DNA of 64,000 nt from Microthrixaceae bacterium (GTDB lineage: Bacteria; Actinomycetota; Acidimicrobiia; Acidimicrobiales; Acidimicrobilacustridaceae), in contig CANFQA010000001.1 of the NCBI GenBank assembly GCA_947449015.1, positions 1-64,000 of the forward strand, in the 5' to 3' direction. The stretch's first letter is position 1. Each line of letters begins with the position of its first letter. Below the pieces are notes generated by a model that made no database searches, was not told the origin of the DNA, and was given only the letters and a program-made list of their open reading frames with translations. Both the position numbers and the translations under genes were made by a program. Shown piece by piece: positions 35,317 to 44,444 of the stretch.

Positions 35317-35763
35317 GTGCTCGAAATTCCGGTGATGCGACTCGACCCTGATCTTCCTCTGCCCGCCTATGCGCGTGTCGGTGACGCCGGACTTGATCTC
35401 TCGGCCAGCCACGAAGCGGTACTGCGCTCGGGCGGAGGACGAGAACTCATTGCGACCGGATTCGCGGTGGCGATCCCTGAGGGTTACGCCGGGTTCATTC
35501 AGCCACGTAGCGGTCTGGCGCTGAAGCATGGCGTGACTTGCCTCAACACGCCGGGCCTTATCGACAGTGGGTACCGCGGAGAACTCAAGGTGCTCCTCAT
35601 CAACACCGATCCAACTGAGGATTTCCGCGTTGAGCGTGGTGAGCGCATCGCGCAGCTGGTGGTGCAGCGGGTGGAACACGTGGTCCTTGAGCCGGTTGAT
35701 GATTTCGACCATCTCGGTTCCACCACGCGAGGCGATGGCGGGTTCGGACACACCGGACGCTGA
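35317..35763 (+). CDS. dut: Deoxyuridine 5'-triphosphate nucleotidohydrolase (dUTPase)
   Basis: The 148-residue trimeric enzyme hydrolyses dUTP to dUMP and PPi. Motifs 1-5 are visible: ARVGDAGLDLSA, PRSGLALKHGVT, GLIDSGYRGELKVLLIN, RGERIAQLVVQ, and C-terminal RGDGGFGHTGR. In motif 5 the usual FGSTG is FGHTG, so the conserved Ser is His. GTG start. It is divergent from orn, with 34 bp between starts. Confidence 0.94.
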   Translation: MLEIPVMRLDPDLPLPAYARVGDAGLDLSASHEAVLRSGGGRELIATGFAVAIPEGYAGFIQPRSGLALKHGVTCLNTPGLIDSGYRGELKVLLINTDPTEDFRVERGERIAQLVVQRVEHVVLEPVDDFDHLGSTTRGDGGFGHTGR

Positions 35764-35770
35764 TCGGGCC

Positions 35771-35788
35771 CGGCGGATATCTCCGCCG
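35771..35788. terminator. Short hairpin between convergent dut and P-type ATPase gene
   Basis: CGGCGGA-TATC-TCCGCCG, a 7-bp perfect stem. It lies between the dut stop and the convergent ATPase stop and could serve both. There is no T-run. Confidence 0.5.
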
Positions 35789-35797
35789 ATCGAATGG

Positions 35798-38251
35798 TTA
35801 GTGCGCTGCGGATGTGGCCGGGGGATCGGCCTCCTCTGCGGGCAGTTTCCAACCGCTGAGATGCCAACCCGCTTCGATGAGCACCGCACCGATTGCTCCG
35901 ATGCCAACCGCGCTAAGGGCGAGTGCAGTTCCCGGGAGTGGGAGCTCGAAATACGAGCGGAACCATTCGATGCTGAGCGCTCCGATGAATGCTGCGCCCA
36001 TGGCGCCCACAAGCGCACCGCGCCACAGGTTGATCGGTCGGGAGAGGATTTCGAGCACCCAGAGAGTGACGACGAAGAGGGCGATCACCGCGACGGTGCG
36101 AGCCTGTTCAAGGGTGACGCCACCGTCGTTGCGAGCGATGCCAAAGGCAACCAGCACGGTGATGGCACTGACAAGACCGGCAGGGATGGCGAACCGAAGC
36201 ACGCGTATGAGGAATCCGCTGCGGGCACGCCGATTGTTCGGAGCGAGAGCGAGGAAGAAACCCGGGATACCGATGGTGAGCGAAGAGATGATGGTGAAGT
36301 GGCGCGGGATGAACGGGAATGGGATGCGGGCCACGCCAATGGCGAGCGCGAGGACCATTGCGTAGAAGGTTTTCGTGAGAAAAAGATTCGCCACTCGTTC
36401 GACGTTGGCGATGACCTTGCGCCCCTGGGCAATGACGGAGGGGAATACGGCGAAATCGTTGTCGAGCAGAACGAATCGGGCGACTGCGCGCGCGGCCGAG
36501 GATCCCGAACCCATGGCGACACCCACGTCGGCATCTTTGAGAGCGAGAGTGTCATTCACGCCGTCACCAGTCATGGCCACGACATGGCCGCGTGACTGAA
36601 GAGCATGCACCATGGCGCGTTTCTGCTGAGGCGTGACGCGGCCGAACACCGAATGAGATTCCAGTACATCAGCAAGTGCGTCTTGATCCTCAGGCAGGTT
36701 TCGCGCATCGATAGGGTCCTGCGCGCCGAGGATGCCAACGCGCGTTGCGACGGCACCGACAGTGACGGGACTATCACCAGAGATCACCTTGACGGTGACG
36801 CCCTGCTTTCCGAAGTAGGCGATGGTGTCGCCAGCGGCTTTACGCAGCGCCTCGTCGAGGACCACGATGGCAATGGGAACCAGGCCAGCAGGGAGGCGTT
36901 CCCCCTGAAGGCCGCCTGGCGAAAGCATCAGAATGAGAACTCGTCGTCCGGCGCTGGCGTAGTGATCGACACGCTCTTTTGCTGATCCTGCAGCCTCCAA
37001 GTTCTCGACGTTGTCGAGCAGGATGTCGGGTGCGCCAAGCACGAACGAGCCACGATCGCCGAAGGTGGCTGCGCTCCACTTACGCGCAGATGAGAACGGC
37101 ACAGTGTGGGTGACCGTCCAGCCTTGGGGCGCGCTGTAGGCGTTGGCGATGGCGGCGAGGCTTGGATTGGGATGGGCATCTGCCGCACCGAGCGCGCCCA
37201 GCACGGAGGCTGCGTCGAGAGCAGTACCAGTGCCGGGGACAGCCTCGGAGCCGGGACTGAGGTGGTTCGTGGTCGGGGGCTCGAGATGTTCGAGGAGGCT
37301 GAGTGTGAGCGCCCCCTCAGTGAGCGTGCCGGTCTTATCAAGACAGATCACATCGACGCGGGCGAGACCTTCGATGGCGGCGAGTTCTTGGGTGAGCACC
37401 TTGCGGCCCGCCAGTTGCGTGGCACCGACAGCAAAGGCAATGGAGGTGAGCAGCACGAGACCTTCGGGAACCATGGCAACCAGACCAGCGACAGAGGCTT
37501 GTACTGCGGCAATGAACCCATCGTGGGCAGCGAACTGTGAACTCACCAGCAGCACTGCGGTGGGGATCATCAGCCAACTCACGAGTTTGATAACTCGGTT
37601 GATGCCCGAGCGCAGTTCGCTCGTCACCAGCGAGAACTGACGGGCCTCGCTCGAAAGTCGGAAGGCGTACGAATTGGCGCCCACTGCGGTGGCCCGCACG
37701 ACTGCACTGCCCGCCACCACGAAACTGCCGGAAAGCACCGGATCGCCGGAGGTTTTGGACACCGGCTCAGCCTCACCGGTCAACAGCGATTCATCGACCT
37801 CGATCGCGGAGCCCTCGAGGACTTCAGCATCGACCGCGATTTGGTCGCCGAGTGTGAGCACGATGATGTCGTCGAGCACAAGGTCTTTTGAGGCGATGTC
37901 GATCTCGGTGCCATTGCGACGAACGGTGGCACGCGGCGCATTCAGCACCGCCAGTCGGTCGAGTGACCACTTGGCTCGTACTTCCTGAACAATGCCGATG
38001 AGTGCGTTGGCTACCAGTACGACGCCAAAGAGGCCATCGGCAGGCTCACCGATGGCGATAATGACCAGGAGCAGGACACCGAGTAGCGCGTTGAATGGAG
38101 TGAAAACATTCGCCCGAATGATCTGCGAGATCGTTCGACTGGTCGGATCGGGAACATCGTTTGATCGTCCGTCGGCGATGCGAGCATCAACCTCCGCGGT
38201 TGTCAGTCCGTCGCTGGCCAATCCGTGGCGGCCCATTCCGTCGATGTTCAT
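35798..38251 (-). CDS. ctpE: P-type cation-transporting ATPase, CtpE-like
   Basis: The protein has 817 residues. The phosphorylation motif is D305-K-T-G-T-L. The actuator TGE is at 158-160. VPEGL (261-265) in helix 4, with Glu, is characteristic of P2-type calcium/CtpE pumps rather than heavy-metal pumps. The late TGDGVNDTLALKDADVGVAMG is intact. No N-terminal metal-binding domain is present. Mycobacterial CtpE imports calcium; the ion here is inferred from similarity. It lies 18 nt after the universal stress protein on the same strand. Confidence 0.88.
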   Translation of the reverse strand: MNIDGMGRHGLASDGLTTAEVDARIADGRSNDVPDPTSRTISQIIRANVFTPFNALLGVLLLVIIAIGEPADGLFGVVLVANALIGIVQEVRAKWSLDRLAVLNAPRATVRRNGTEIDIASKDLVLDDIIVLTLGDQIAVDAEVLEGSAIEVDESLLTGEAEPVSKTSGDPVLSGSFVVAGSAVVRATAVGANSYAFRLSSEARQFSLVTSELRSGINRVIKLVSWLMIPTAVLLVSSQFAAHDGFIAAVQASVAGLVAMVPEGLVLLTSIAFAVGATQLAGRKVLTQELAAIEGLARVDVICLDKTGTLTEGALTLSLLEHLEPPTTNHLSPGSEAVPGTGTALDAASVLGALGAADAHPNPSLAAIANAYSAPQGWTVTHTVPFSSARKWSAATFGDRGSFVLGAPDILLDNVENLEAAGSAKERVDHYASAGRRVLILMLSPGGLQGERLPAGLVPIAIVVLDEALRKAAGDTIAYFGKQGVTVKVISGDSPVTVGAVATRVGILGAQDPIDARNLPEDQDALADVLESHSVFGRVTPQQKRAMVHALQSRGHVVAMTGDGVNDTLALKDADVGVAMGSGSSAARAVARFVLLDNDFAVFPSVIAQGRKVIANVERVANLFLTKTFYAMVLALAIGVARIPFPFIPRHFTIISSLTIGIPGFFLALAPNNRRARSGFLIRVLRFAIPAGLVSAITVLVAFGIARNDGGVTLEQARTVAVIALFVVTLWVLEILSRPINLWRGALVGAMGAAFIGALSIEWFRSYFELPLPGTALALSAVGIGAIGAVLIEAGWHLSGWKLPAEEADPPATSAAH

Positions 38252-38269
38252 GCGTCGGTTGGTATGGGT

Positions 38270-38695
38270 TTACGGATGGACCACGACGACAGGACATGTG
38301 GCGTGCATGGTGCATTGGTGGCTCACCGAGCCAAGCAGCAGTCCGGCGAATCCGCCATGTCCGCGTGATCCAACCACAAGGAGATCGGCATCGGCCGCCG
38401 CGCTGGTGAGCGCAGCGACAGCAGTTCCCTCGGTCACACTGATGGTGACTGGGACGTCCGATGTCGATTCAATGCCCGCTTCCTCGAGGATTTCGCGCAG
38501 GTGTTTCTCGGTTTGGGCCGAGAGATCGGCGACCTCGGGAAGTGCACCGAAAGCTGGAATGGTGGTCATCATCGGGTACTGCCAGACCGCCACGACCTCG
38601 AGCGCTGCTCCGCGGAGTTTCGCTTCGTCGCGCGCCCACTTCACCGCAGCAATCGAACCGGAGGAGCCATCGACGCCGACGACGATCTTGTTCAT
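38270..38695 (-). CDS. Universal stress protein (UspA family)
   Basis: The 141-residue alpha/beta protein opens MNKIVVGVDGSSGSIAAVKWA and contains VVGSRGHGGFAGLLLGSVS, the G-x2-G-x9-GS ATP-binding motif, so it is the nucleotide-binding type. The start is the internal ATG at the conserved domain. It sits immediately upstream of the P-type ATPase and may be cotranscribed. Confidence 0.9.
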   Translation of the reverse strand: MNKIVVGVDGSSGSIAAVKWARDEAKLRGAALEVVAVWQYPMMTTIPAFGALPEVADLSAQTEKHLREILEEAGIESTSDVPVTISVTEGTAVAALTSAAADADLLVVGSRGHGGFAGLLLGSVSHQCTMHATCPVVVVHP

Positions 38696-38778
38696 GGTTT
38701 GTCCTTGGTGAGTTCTGCCGAGCCGGTTCACGGATTCCGGATCTCGGGCTAGTGATCACGATCATCTGAGCAATCCGG

Positions 38779-39426
38779 GTGTTGTCAGAGATTAGGCCCA
38801 GCGACCTCCGCGAGGTGCTGACGCGTGCGAAGATCGCCCCGATGCTCCTCGCAACGGCGGTCTCAACCTTCTCGTTTTTCGTCGCGATGTTGGCGCTGCT
38901 GTGCTGGGTCGCGGTGGTGGCCATTGGAATCGGAGCACTCGTGCATCGTTTCGCCTCCCGCGAAATTTCGATGCTCGAATCACTGCGTTCCGATATTGCG
39001 CGCATCGCACTTCCCCTCGCATGGGTGATTGCGCTGGTGACCATGCTCGGATCGCTGTACTACTCACGCATTCAGCACTACGTCCCGTGCGAACTGTGCT
39101 GGTACCAGCGCATCTGTCTTTACCCGTTCGCGGTCATCTTGGGTATCGCCGCGTGGCGTCGCGATGCCGGAATTCGTATCTACGCCATCCCAGTGCTGGC
39201 GATCGGCGCGGTTGTGGCCAGCTACCACACCTGGATCCAGGCCTACCCGCCATCGAATGGCACCTCATTCTGCACCGCGGATGCGCCGTGCACGCTTCGC
39301 TATGTCTGGGAGTTCGGTTTCGTTTCTCTTCCATTTATGGCGCTCTCGGCATGTTGTTGCATGATCGTTCTGCTTCTCATCGCCCGTCCGACCCCTCGGA
39401 CCGGCCTGACCCCGGAGTCCCTATGA
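38779..39426 (+). CDS. DsbB/BdbC-like disulfide bond formation protein
   Basis: The 215-residue protein has about five predicted hydrophobic spans. One pair, PCELCWYQR, is the DsbB quinone-linked cysteine motif. The other, FCTADAPCTLRY, is the periplasmic-facing pair. It reoxidises an extracytoplasmic thiol oxidase using quinone. The start is GTG; a later ATG 21 codons on would give a shorter N-terminus. It ends in ATGA, coupled to the thioredoxin-like gene. Confidence 0.88.
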   Translation: MLSEIRPSDLREVLTRAKIAPMLLATAVSTFSFFVAMLALLCWVAVVAIGIGALVHRFASREISMLESLRSDIARIALPLAWVIALVTMLGSLYYSRIQHYVPCELCWYQRICLYPFAVILGIAAWRRDAGIRIYAIPVLAIGAVVASYHTWIQAYPPSNGTSFCTADAPCTLRYVWEFGFVSLPFMALSACCCMIVLLLIARPTPRTGLTPESL

Positions 39427-40157
39427 GCACCACACCATCCCCAAAGGAAACTGCACTCGGCGGCACCGCTGAGACGTCTGGGCCGAACCAGCCCTCGTCC
39501 ACCACGTGGATCTGGATCGCGCTTGCTGCGGTCATCGCAGTGGTCGGCGTACTCGCGTTCGTGTTCACCCGATCAGATGGATCAACCGGTGGTGGTTCGG
39601 CCACGCCGTCAGGAACGGTTGTGCCGAACGGGAAGGTGACCATCGGATCTGTCACCGTGAGCGGAACAGCTTTGCCGAACAAGTCCGCTGCAGGCGCCGA
39701 CTCTGCAGTCGGTCAGACCATTCCCACCATCGAAGGCGAGACCTTCGATGGAACCAAGGTGACTATCGGCCCGGCCGATGAACCCACGATCATCATGGTG
39801 ATTGCGCATTGGTGTCCGCACTGTCAGCGCGAAGTCCCGTTCCTGCAGTCTTGGCTCAGCGCCAACGGTGCACCCGAAGGTGTTCGGCTGGTGGCCATCG
39901 CCACCGCAAACGATGCCGCCAAACCCAATTTCCCCGCCGGCGACTGGCTGGTGCGCGAGAAGTGGAGCGTCCCGACCATGATCGATGACAAGGCCAGCGC
40001 TGGCGCAGCGGCTCTAGGCGTCACCGGCTTCCCCTATTTCGTCGTGGTCGATGCTCAGGGCAAAGTGATCGAGCGCACGAGCGGCGAACTCTCGGCAGCG
40101 CAGTGGGAATCGTTGATCAACGCTGCCAAGACTGGAACAGGCCAACCTTCTGCCTGA
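39423..40157 (+). CDS. Membrane-anchored TlpA/DsbA-like thiol-disulfide protein
   Basis: The 244-residue protein has a short cytoplasmic N-terminus, one membrane helix (about 27-46), a Ser/Gly/Thr linker and a thioredoxin-like domain. The active site is HWCPHC (CPHC resembles DsbA), with the cis-Pro in VTGFPYFVVVD. With the DsbB-like partner overlapped by 4 nt, it forms an oxidative folding pair for secreted proteins. Confidence 0.9.
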   Translation: MSTTPSPKETALGGTAETSGPNQPSSTTWIWIALAAVIAVVGVLAFVFTRSDGSTGGGSATPSGTVVPNGKVTIGSVTVSGTALPNKSAAGADSAVGQTIPTIEGETFDGTKVTIGPADEPTIIMVIAHWCPHCQREVPFLQSWLSANGAPEGVRLVAIATANDAAKPNFPAGDWLVREKWSVPTMIDDKASAGAAALGVTGFPYFVVVDAQGKVIERTSGELSAAQWESLINAAKTGTGQPSA

Positions 40158-40213
40158 GTGACCGTGAGGAGCGCAGGACCGATTGCGGTCTCGCGCCCGA
40201 GCGCTGAAAAGGA

Positions 40214-41689
40214 TCAGTCGTCGGTGAGGGCGGCGAACAGCGCCTGGCGTCGAGCGAGGCGGCGTCGCTCCCGAACTGAGCGGTTTGCGACGTCTCGTGC
40301 TTGATTGACGATGAGATGGGCGAGCTGCTCGACCCGCTCATCGGCGAACACCCAATCGGAAATATCGATATCTGGGTCTCGCAGCCACTGAAGGGTGAGG
40401 GCATCCCCAAGCGAGCCGTAGTCAGGCACAAACGAGCAGTACCCGAGTCCGAGGCCGTCGAGTCCGGCCCCAACAGATGGGAGGGCAGGATCGTTTGCCG
40501 GTAGAAACACGGTGACCACCTCGGCTCCTGCCCGGCGAAGTTGCTCGAGAGCCTCGTCGACTGCGGCAATGAGATCGAGACCGAGCGCATCGACGGTGAT
40601 CGATCCCCAATGACGCGCGGAGTCATAGGACGAGGTGATGGTGGAGTTCGGGCGTAGGTCAGCCACGTTGTGGACCTGGCCGAGCTCACGCGGCCATGGT
40701 GAACTTTCGACCACGCGCCGCACGATGGGTTCATAGGCACTGGGCACCCAAATCGTGGCGGGCGCAAGCGGTCGGAGAGGGCTGTACATCTGTGACAGCG
40801 ATGGGCGGTGCGATTGCACGCCGTCGGTGATGCCGACCTGTTGGATCGGTTCGGATGCATTGAGCAGTATCCCGACCACGGTGGCGCCTTCTCGCAACGC
40901 GATTTTCTGCGTGGCGGGATGGGTCAGGACTGGTTCGCGCAGTCGCCCGCCAACACCAGCGGCTTCGATGCGCGCAAGGAGTCGCTCTCCGAGTTGGTCG
41001 GCAATACCACGTCGACGAAAACGAGGGTCGGTGACAGTTCCACCAGTTTCAACCACACCGTCGGTGACGAATACCGCCCCCCAGTGGGCAACGATCTCAC
41101 CGTGGTCATCCACGGCGATTTCACCCATGCGTTTTCCGGAGGTGATTGCCGACGCGATGCGTTCGGGGTAGTACAGATCGGCGAACGGGTAGGTCCACCC
41201 GTAGCACCGGTAGATGCAACGTGTAAGCGCAGCCGCGTCATTCGTCTCGATCGGACGGAGGGTGACCGGTGCATCAGTCGGCGGGCATTCCTCGTCGAGG
41301 ATTTGAAGCCCGGTGTGATCGACGAGCTGATTGTGACCGGCAGACGGAATGCGAACGATGCTCGTGTTCCCGGCACCATCGGTGCCGCCAGTCGCGGCAG
41401 TCGCCAGGCCGATGTCGACCAGTGAGAGAACGACTGCGGGAGGTCCGATGACGGGTTCACCGAAGTCGTGGAGGCGAAGGATGATTTCGGAACCGTCGGG
41501 TTCGATAGACAGCTCCAGTGGGGCGGGAGCCTCGACAACGGTGGAACGAACTCTCGCGTCGTCGGCAAGGAGCTTGACGATAAGGGAAGCGATTTCGGCC
41601 CCGCCTCCAAGCTGGCGCACTGCGGAACGGGCCGCGTCGGCCAGTACTGAGATACCGAGTCGATCAGTCGGGGCGGAGGTCGTGAACAT
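40214..41689 (-). CDS. Degenerate HATPase (anti-sigma type) fused to GNAT acetyltransferase
   Basis: The protein has 491 residues. Residues 10-115 resemble an RsbW-type ATPase domain: a helix at 18-44, LHDFGEPV where kinases have the D-x-G-x-G box, and GTDGAGNTSIVRI. The N-box Asn and other ATP ligands look missing. Residues 142-280 are a GNAT domain with acetyl-CoA loop RFRRRGIADQL (R-R-x-x-G-x-A at 226-230). Residues 300-491 are a second, less clear region. The acceptor is unknown. It is the last gene of a leftward operon with a ParA-like ATPase. Confidence 0.65.
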   Translation of the reverse strand: MFTTSAPTDRLGISVLADAARSAVRQLGGGAEIASLIVKLLADDARVRSTVVEAPAPLELSIEPDGSEIILRLHDFGEPVIGPPAVVLSLVDIGLATAATGGTDGAGNTSIVRIPSAGHNQLVDHTGLQILDEECPPTDAPVTLRPIETNDAAALTRCIYRCYGWTYPFADLYYPERIASAITSGKRMGEIAVDDHGEIVAHWGAVFVTDGVVETGGTVTDPRFRRRGIADQLGERLLARIEAAGVGGRLREPVLTHPATQKIALREGATVVGILLNASEPIQQVGITDGVQSHRPSLSQMYSPLRPLAPATIWVPSAYEPIVRRVVESSPWPRELGQVHNVADLRPNSTITSSYDSARHWGSITVDALGLDLIAAVDEALEQLRRAGAEVVTVFLPANDPALPSVGAGLDGLGLGYCSFVPDYGSLGDALTLQWLRDPDIDISDWVFADERVEQLAHLIVNQARDVANRSVRERRRLARRQALFAALTDD

Positions 41690-41708
41690 ACTTGGCCGAG
41701 CAGGGTGG

Positions 41709-42479
41709 TTAGCGAGCGAGACGATCGACGACAGCTTTGATCGCTCGCGACCATTCGTGGTCGGGGTTGGTCAGTGAGAACAATCCACCGGACGCATTGC
41801 TGACGATGTCCTCGGACAGTGGGAGCACGCCCGCCACTTCGACCCCATAGGCCTCCGACACATCGGTGGCCATGACCGAAAGGTCGGCGTTTGACGGCAC
41901 CTTGTTGACCATGACGAGGAGTTCGGGGACCTCCAGTCGTCGTGCGATGTCGATGGTCACGGCGGTGCCCTGATAATCCTGCTTATCGGGTCGCATGATC
42001 AGTAGGAGTATGTCGCTGATCGTGATCGACAGAAGCGTCTCCTCGTTCAGTCCCGGATGCGTATCGATGACGAGGTAATCGAGTTCGAGTCCCTTGACGA
42101 GTTCACGGAATCCGTCGTTGAGGGCCTCGACGTCGTATCCCTGACGCAGCACCCGAGCGATGTCTCCTGCCTTGATGCTGGCGGGTACGAGAAAGAGCGC
42201 ACCACCGCTGTGCACCTCAGCGCCACTAAGTGCGATGCGTTCGGTGACATCGTGTGCGGTATCGATAATGGGCGCATTGTCGAAGAGGTAATCGTTGAGG
42301 GTGTGGCCGGGAATGTGCTCGTCGAAACCGAAGAGGACGTGAATGCCAGGTGATTGCACATCGGTGTCGACAACTGCGACTCGATGGCCTGATGCCGCGA
42401 GTCGCGCTGCGATGTTGGCGCTGCTATTGCTTTTGCCCGTGCCGCCCCTGAACGAGTGCACGGAAAGGATCTTGGTCAC
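41709..42479 (-). CDS. ParA/MinD-like P-loop ATPase
   Basis: The 256-residue ATPase has the Walker A-like RGGTGKS at residues 11-17, where ParA proteins have a deviant K-G-G-x-G-K. VAVVDTDVQSPGIHVLFG is switch I and YLVIDTHPGLNEETLL is switch II. There is no separate DNA-binding helix-turn-helix, so it resembles MinD/FlhG-like positioning or regulator proteins more than plasmid ParA. No ParB or parS is near. Its stop is 19 nt before the GNAT-fusion start, and the sensor gene ends 18 nt upstream, suggesting one operon. Confidence 0.8.
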   Translation of the reverse strand: MTKILSVHSFRGGTGKSNSSANIAARLAASGHRVAVVDTDVQSPGIHVLFGFDEHIPGHTLNDYLFDNAPIIDTAHDVTERIALSGAEVHSGGALFLVPASIKAGDIARVLRQGYDVEALNDGFRELVKGLELDYLVIDTHPGLNEETLLSITISDILLLIMRPDKQDYQGTAVTIDIARRLEVPELLVMVNKVPSNADLSVMATDVSEAYGVEVAGVLPLSEDIVSNASGGLFSLTNPDHEWSRAIKAVVDRLAR

Positions 42480-42497
42480 CTCGATGTTCTCCTTGGA

Positions 42498-43727
42498 TCA
42501 GCTATCGGTGAGTGTGTCGGTGATGGTGCCAGCGGTTGTTTGGGACGCTACCGGAGCGTCGTTCATGGCGATGGCGTCAGCCACTTCCTGATCACGAACT
42601 CGTGCCCGAAGCGCGGTGGCTTTTGCGGTGAGTGACGTGAAGAAATCGGACTCGGTGATCTCGGCAACCGATTCTTGACGTTTTGCTTCGTCAATCTCGA
42701 CCTTCAGCACCTGGACCTGCTTCACGAGGCTGCGTTCGCGGAATTCAATCTTCTCGGCCATCGTCGTGAATGACTGCGCGAGTTCAGTCATCTCGTCGGT
42801 GAACATCGCTCGAGTGGCACCAGTGAGGTCGACGTCGTACTCGCCGTCGGAGATTCGTCGGGTGGCATTGGAGAGTCGACCGAGTCGACGGGTCATCCAG
42901 TGCGAGAGGTAAAGGACGAGAAGAATCAAGACTGCGTACGCGATACCGAAGGTGGGATAGAGCACTCCAAGGACGCGACGCTGAACCTCATCGACATATG
43001 AGAGTGGGTAGTCCACTCCGATGCCGCCCACCGTTGTTCCATCAGCGCTCACGATCGGCGTGTAGACCGAGATCCACTTCCCAAAGAAGTCCCGGTAGGC
43101 GGGTTGCGCCGTTGTTCCGGTGAGGCCCTGCGTGAAGTAGCTCGATGTGGTTTCGTCGACCAACGCCGAGATCGGTTGGCGATAGCCGGCGCCAATTGGG
43201 GGATCGGTTCCGATGTTGGGATAGCCGAGAGCGCTCCAGGAACCAATGAACTGCAGGGTGCCATCTGGTGAGCGGAAGTAGGTGTACGGAGATGCTTCGG
43301 GGTTGGTGCGCCGAATGTCGGCGATTTGATTGACGTGATCCCAGTAGGTCTGACTTGTCGGATACGAGCTGTCAGTGGTGGCCACCGTGCCCGAGAGTGT
43401 GCCGGCATTGGCGGGATAGGTCTCGCCGGGCACCACTTTGAGATCCGTCGTTGTGAGAGCGAGGAACTCCTGGGCGTTGATGACCTGTGCCCCACCGGTA
43501 CTCATTGCGCGGAGATTGTCGAGCAGTCGGCGATTGGCAGTGTCAGTGGAGAATTTCACTATCCATGCGGCCACCACCACGAACACGATGGAGACGCCAA
43601 TCCCGAACGCGATGAGTAGTTTCCACCGCATACTGAGGCGCAACCGGCGATACCACCGGGGCTTCGTGGCTGCGTGTGGAGCGGTGCCAGTTTTGGCGCC
43701 AGGGGGCACCGTTATCCCGTCGGTCAT
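42498..43727 (-). CDS. Cache-like sensor with HAMP and coiled coil, no kinase domain
   Basis: The protein has 409 residues. Helix 1 (36-57) precedes an outside domain of about 195 residues (58-252) with dCache-like PEASPYTYFRSPDG and WISVYTPIVSADGTTVGGIGVDYPL. Helix 2 (253-276) leads to HAMP (277-330), a coiled coil to about 352, and the motif ESVAEITESDFFTSL (352-366). No histidine kinase, cyclase or methyl-accepting region follows. The motif may be a contact site for the adjacent ParA-like ATPase; that is inference. ATG chosen over an upstream one by its position near HAMP-family starts. Confidence 0.75.
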   Translation of the reverse strand: MTDGITVPPGAKTGTAPHAATKPRWYRRLRLSMRWKLLIAFGIGVSIVFVVVAAWIVKFSTDTANRRLLDNLRAMSTGGAQVINAQEFLALTTTDLKVVPGETYPANAGTLSGTVATTDSSYPTSQTYWDHVNQIADIRRTNPEASPYTYFRSPDGTLQFIGSWSALGYPNIGTDPPIGAGYRQPISALVDETTSSYFTQGLTGTTAQPAYRDFFGKWISVYTPIVSADGTTVGGIGVDYPLSYVDEVQRRVLGVLYPTFGIAYAVLILLVLYLSHWMTRRLGRLSNATRRISDGEYDVDLTGATRAMFTDEMTELAQSFTTMAEKIEFRERSLVKQVQVLKVEIDEAKRQESVAEITESDFFTSLTAKATALRARVRDQEVADAIAMNDAPVASQTTAGTITDTLTDS

Positions 43728-43761
43728 GGTCTGTGAACGTACTTTGGTTCGGTGCGGTGGT

Positions 43762-44340
43762 TCATCGCGGGAGTCCTGCAAGGTTGAGGGTGAATCGGTA
43801 GTTGACGTCGGCCCCGAGCTCCGCTCGGCGCTCGCCGGTCACGGTGCCGGCCCCGGTGACCGCGCTGAATCGGCCAGAGCCTCCAAACACGGTGAGCTCG
43901 CCGGCGATAGAAGTGTCAGTTCCCTGCTTGGTCGTCTGTCCGCTGTAGGAAAGAACCAGGGAGGACGAATCGGCGAAGGTGAAGGTCCAGTATCCGTTGA
44001 AGGGGCCCGAACCGTTCTCGTAGCCAACCTGGGCAAGGAGTTCAGCGGTCGCCGGTTCGCCGTCGATCGAAGTCTGTCCGGAAAGGCGTCCATTGCCGTA
44101 TCGCAGTTGACTCGATGCGCCGGTGGTGCGGAATGTTTGCTCGCTGTCGACACCGTGGGCCAGCACCTCGAAGGTGACAGGGGTGGATTGAGGCGCTTGC
44201 GAGCTGGTCGTCGAAGCCGACACATCGGCCGCCGGTGCGCCTGAGGAGCAGCCGATGAGCACGGTGCCCATCAGTGCCGGTCCGATCAAGGCGATGAGCA
44301 CCGAGACCGTGGATGCAGGAGTTTTCCACGCAGGACGCAT
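43762..44340 (-). CDS. Predicted lipoprotein with allene-oxide-cyclase-like barrel
   Basis: The 192-residue protein has a signal peptide ending in lipobox LIGC, with Cys31 as the lipid site. A Ser/Thr linker precedes a beta-rich domain with GPFNGYWTFTFADSSSLVLSYSGQT and GGSGRFSAVTGAGTVTG, a pattern seen in allene-oxide-cyclase/dirigent-like barrels (CHRD or ligand-binding like). It is probably anchored outside and might present a ligand to the Cache-like sensor, whose gene starts 35 nt downstream. The function is inferred from context only. Confidence 0.6.
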   Translation of the reverse strand: MRPAWKTPASTVSVLIALIGPALMGTVLIGCSSGAPAADVSASTTSSQAPQSTPVTFEVLAHGVDSEQTFRTTGASSQLRYGNGRLSGQTSIDGEPATAELLAQVGYENGSGPFNGYWTFTFADSSSLVLSYSGQTTKQGTDTSIAGELTVFGGSGRFSAVTGAGTVTGERRAELGADVNYRFTLNLAGLPR

Positions 44341-44358
44341 GGGCCTACAGTACCAATT

Positions 44359-44375
44359 TCTGAACGGAGTTCAGA
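44359..44375. promoter_or_regulatory. Perfect palindrome between the two divergent operons
   Basis: TCTGAAC-GGA-GTTCAGA, 7-bp half sites with a 3-bp spacer, lies 19 bp from the lipoprotein start and about 70 bp from the TetR start. Its size fits a TetR-dimer operator and it stands in the only gap that can drive both operons. The assignment to TetR is inference. Confidence 0.55.
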
Positions 44376-44444
44376 TTCTTGGGTTGCAGGTAATCGCAAG
44401 GAATTCTGTTCTGCGAGCTGATGCGATGTCGCAAGGAGGTGAAG

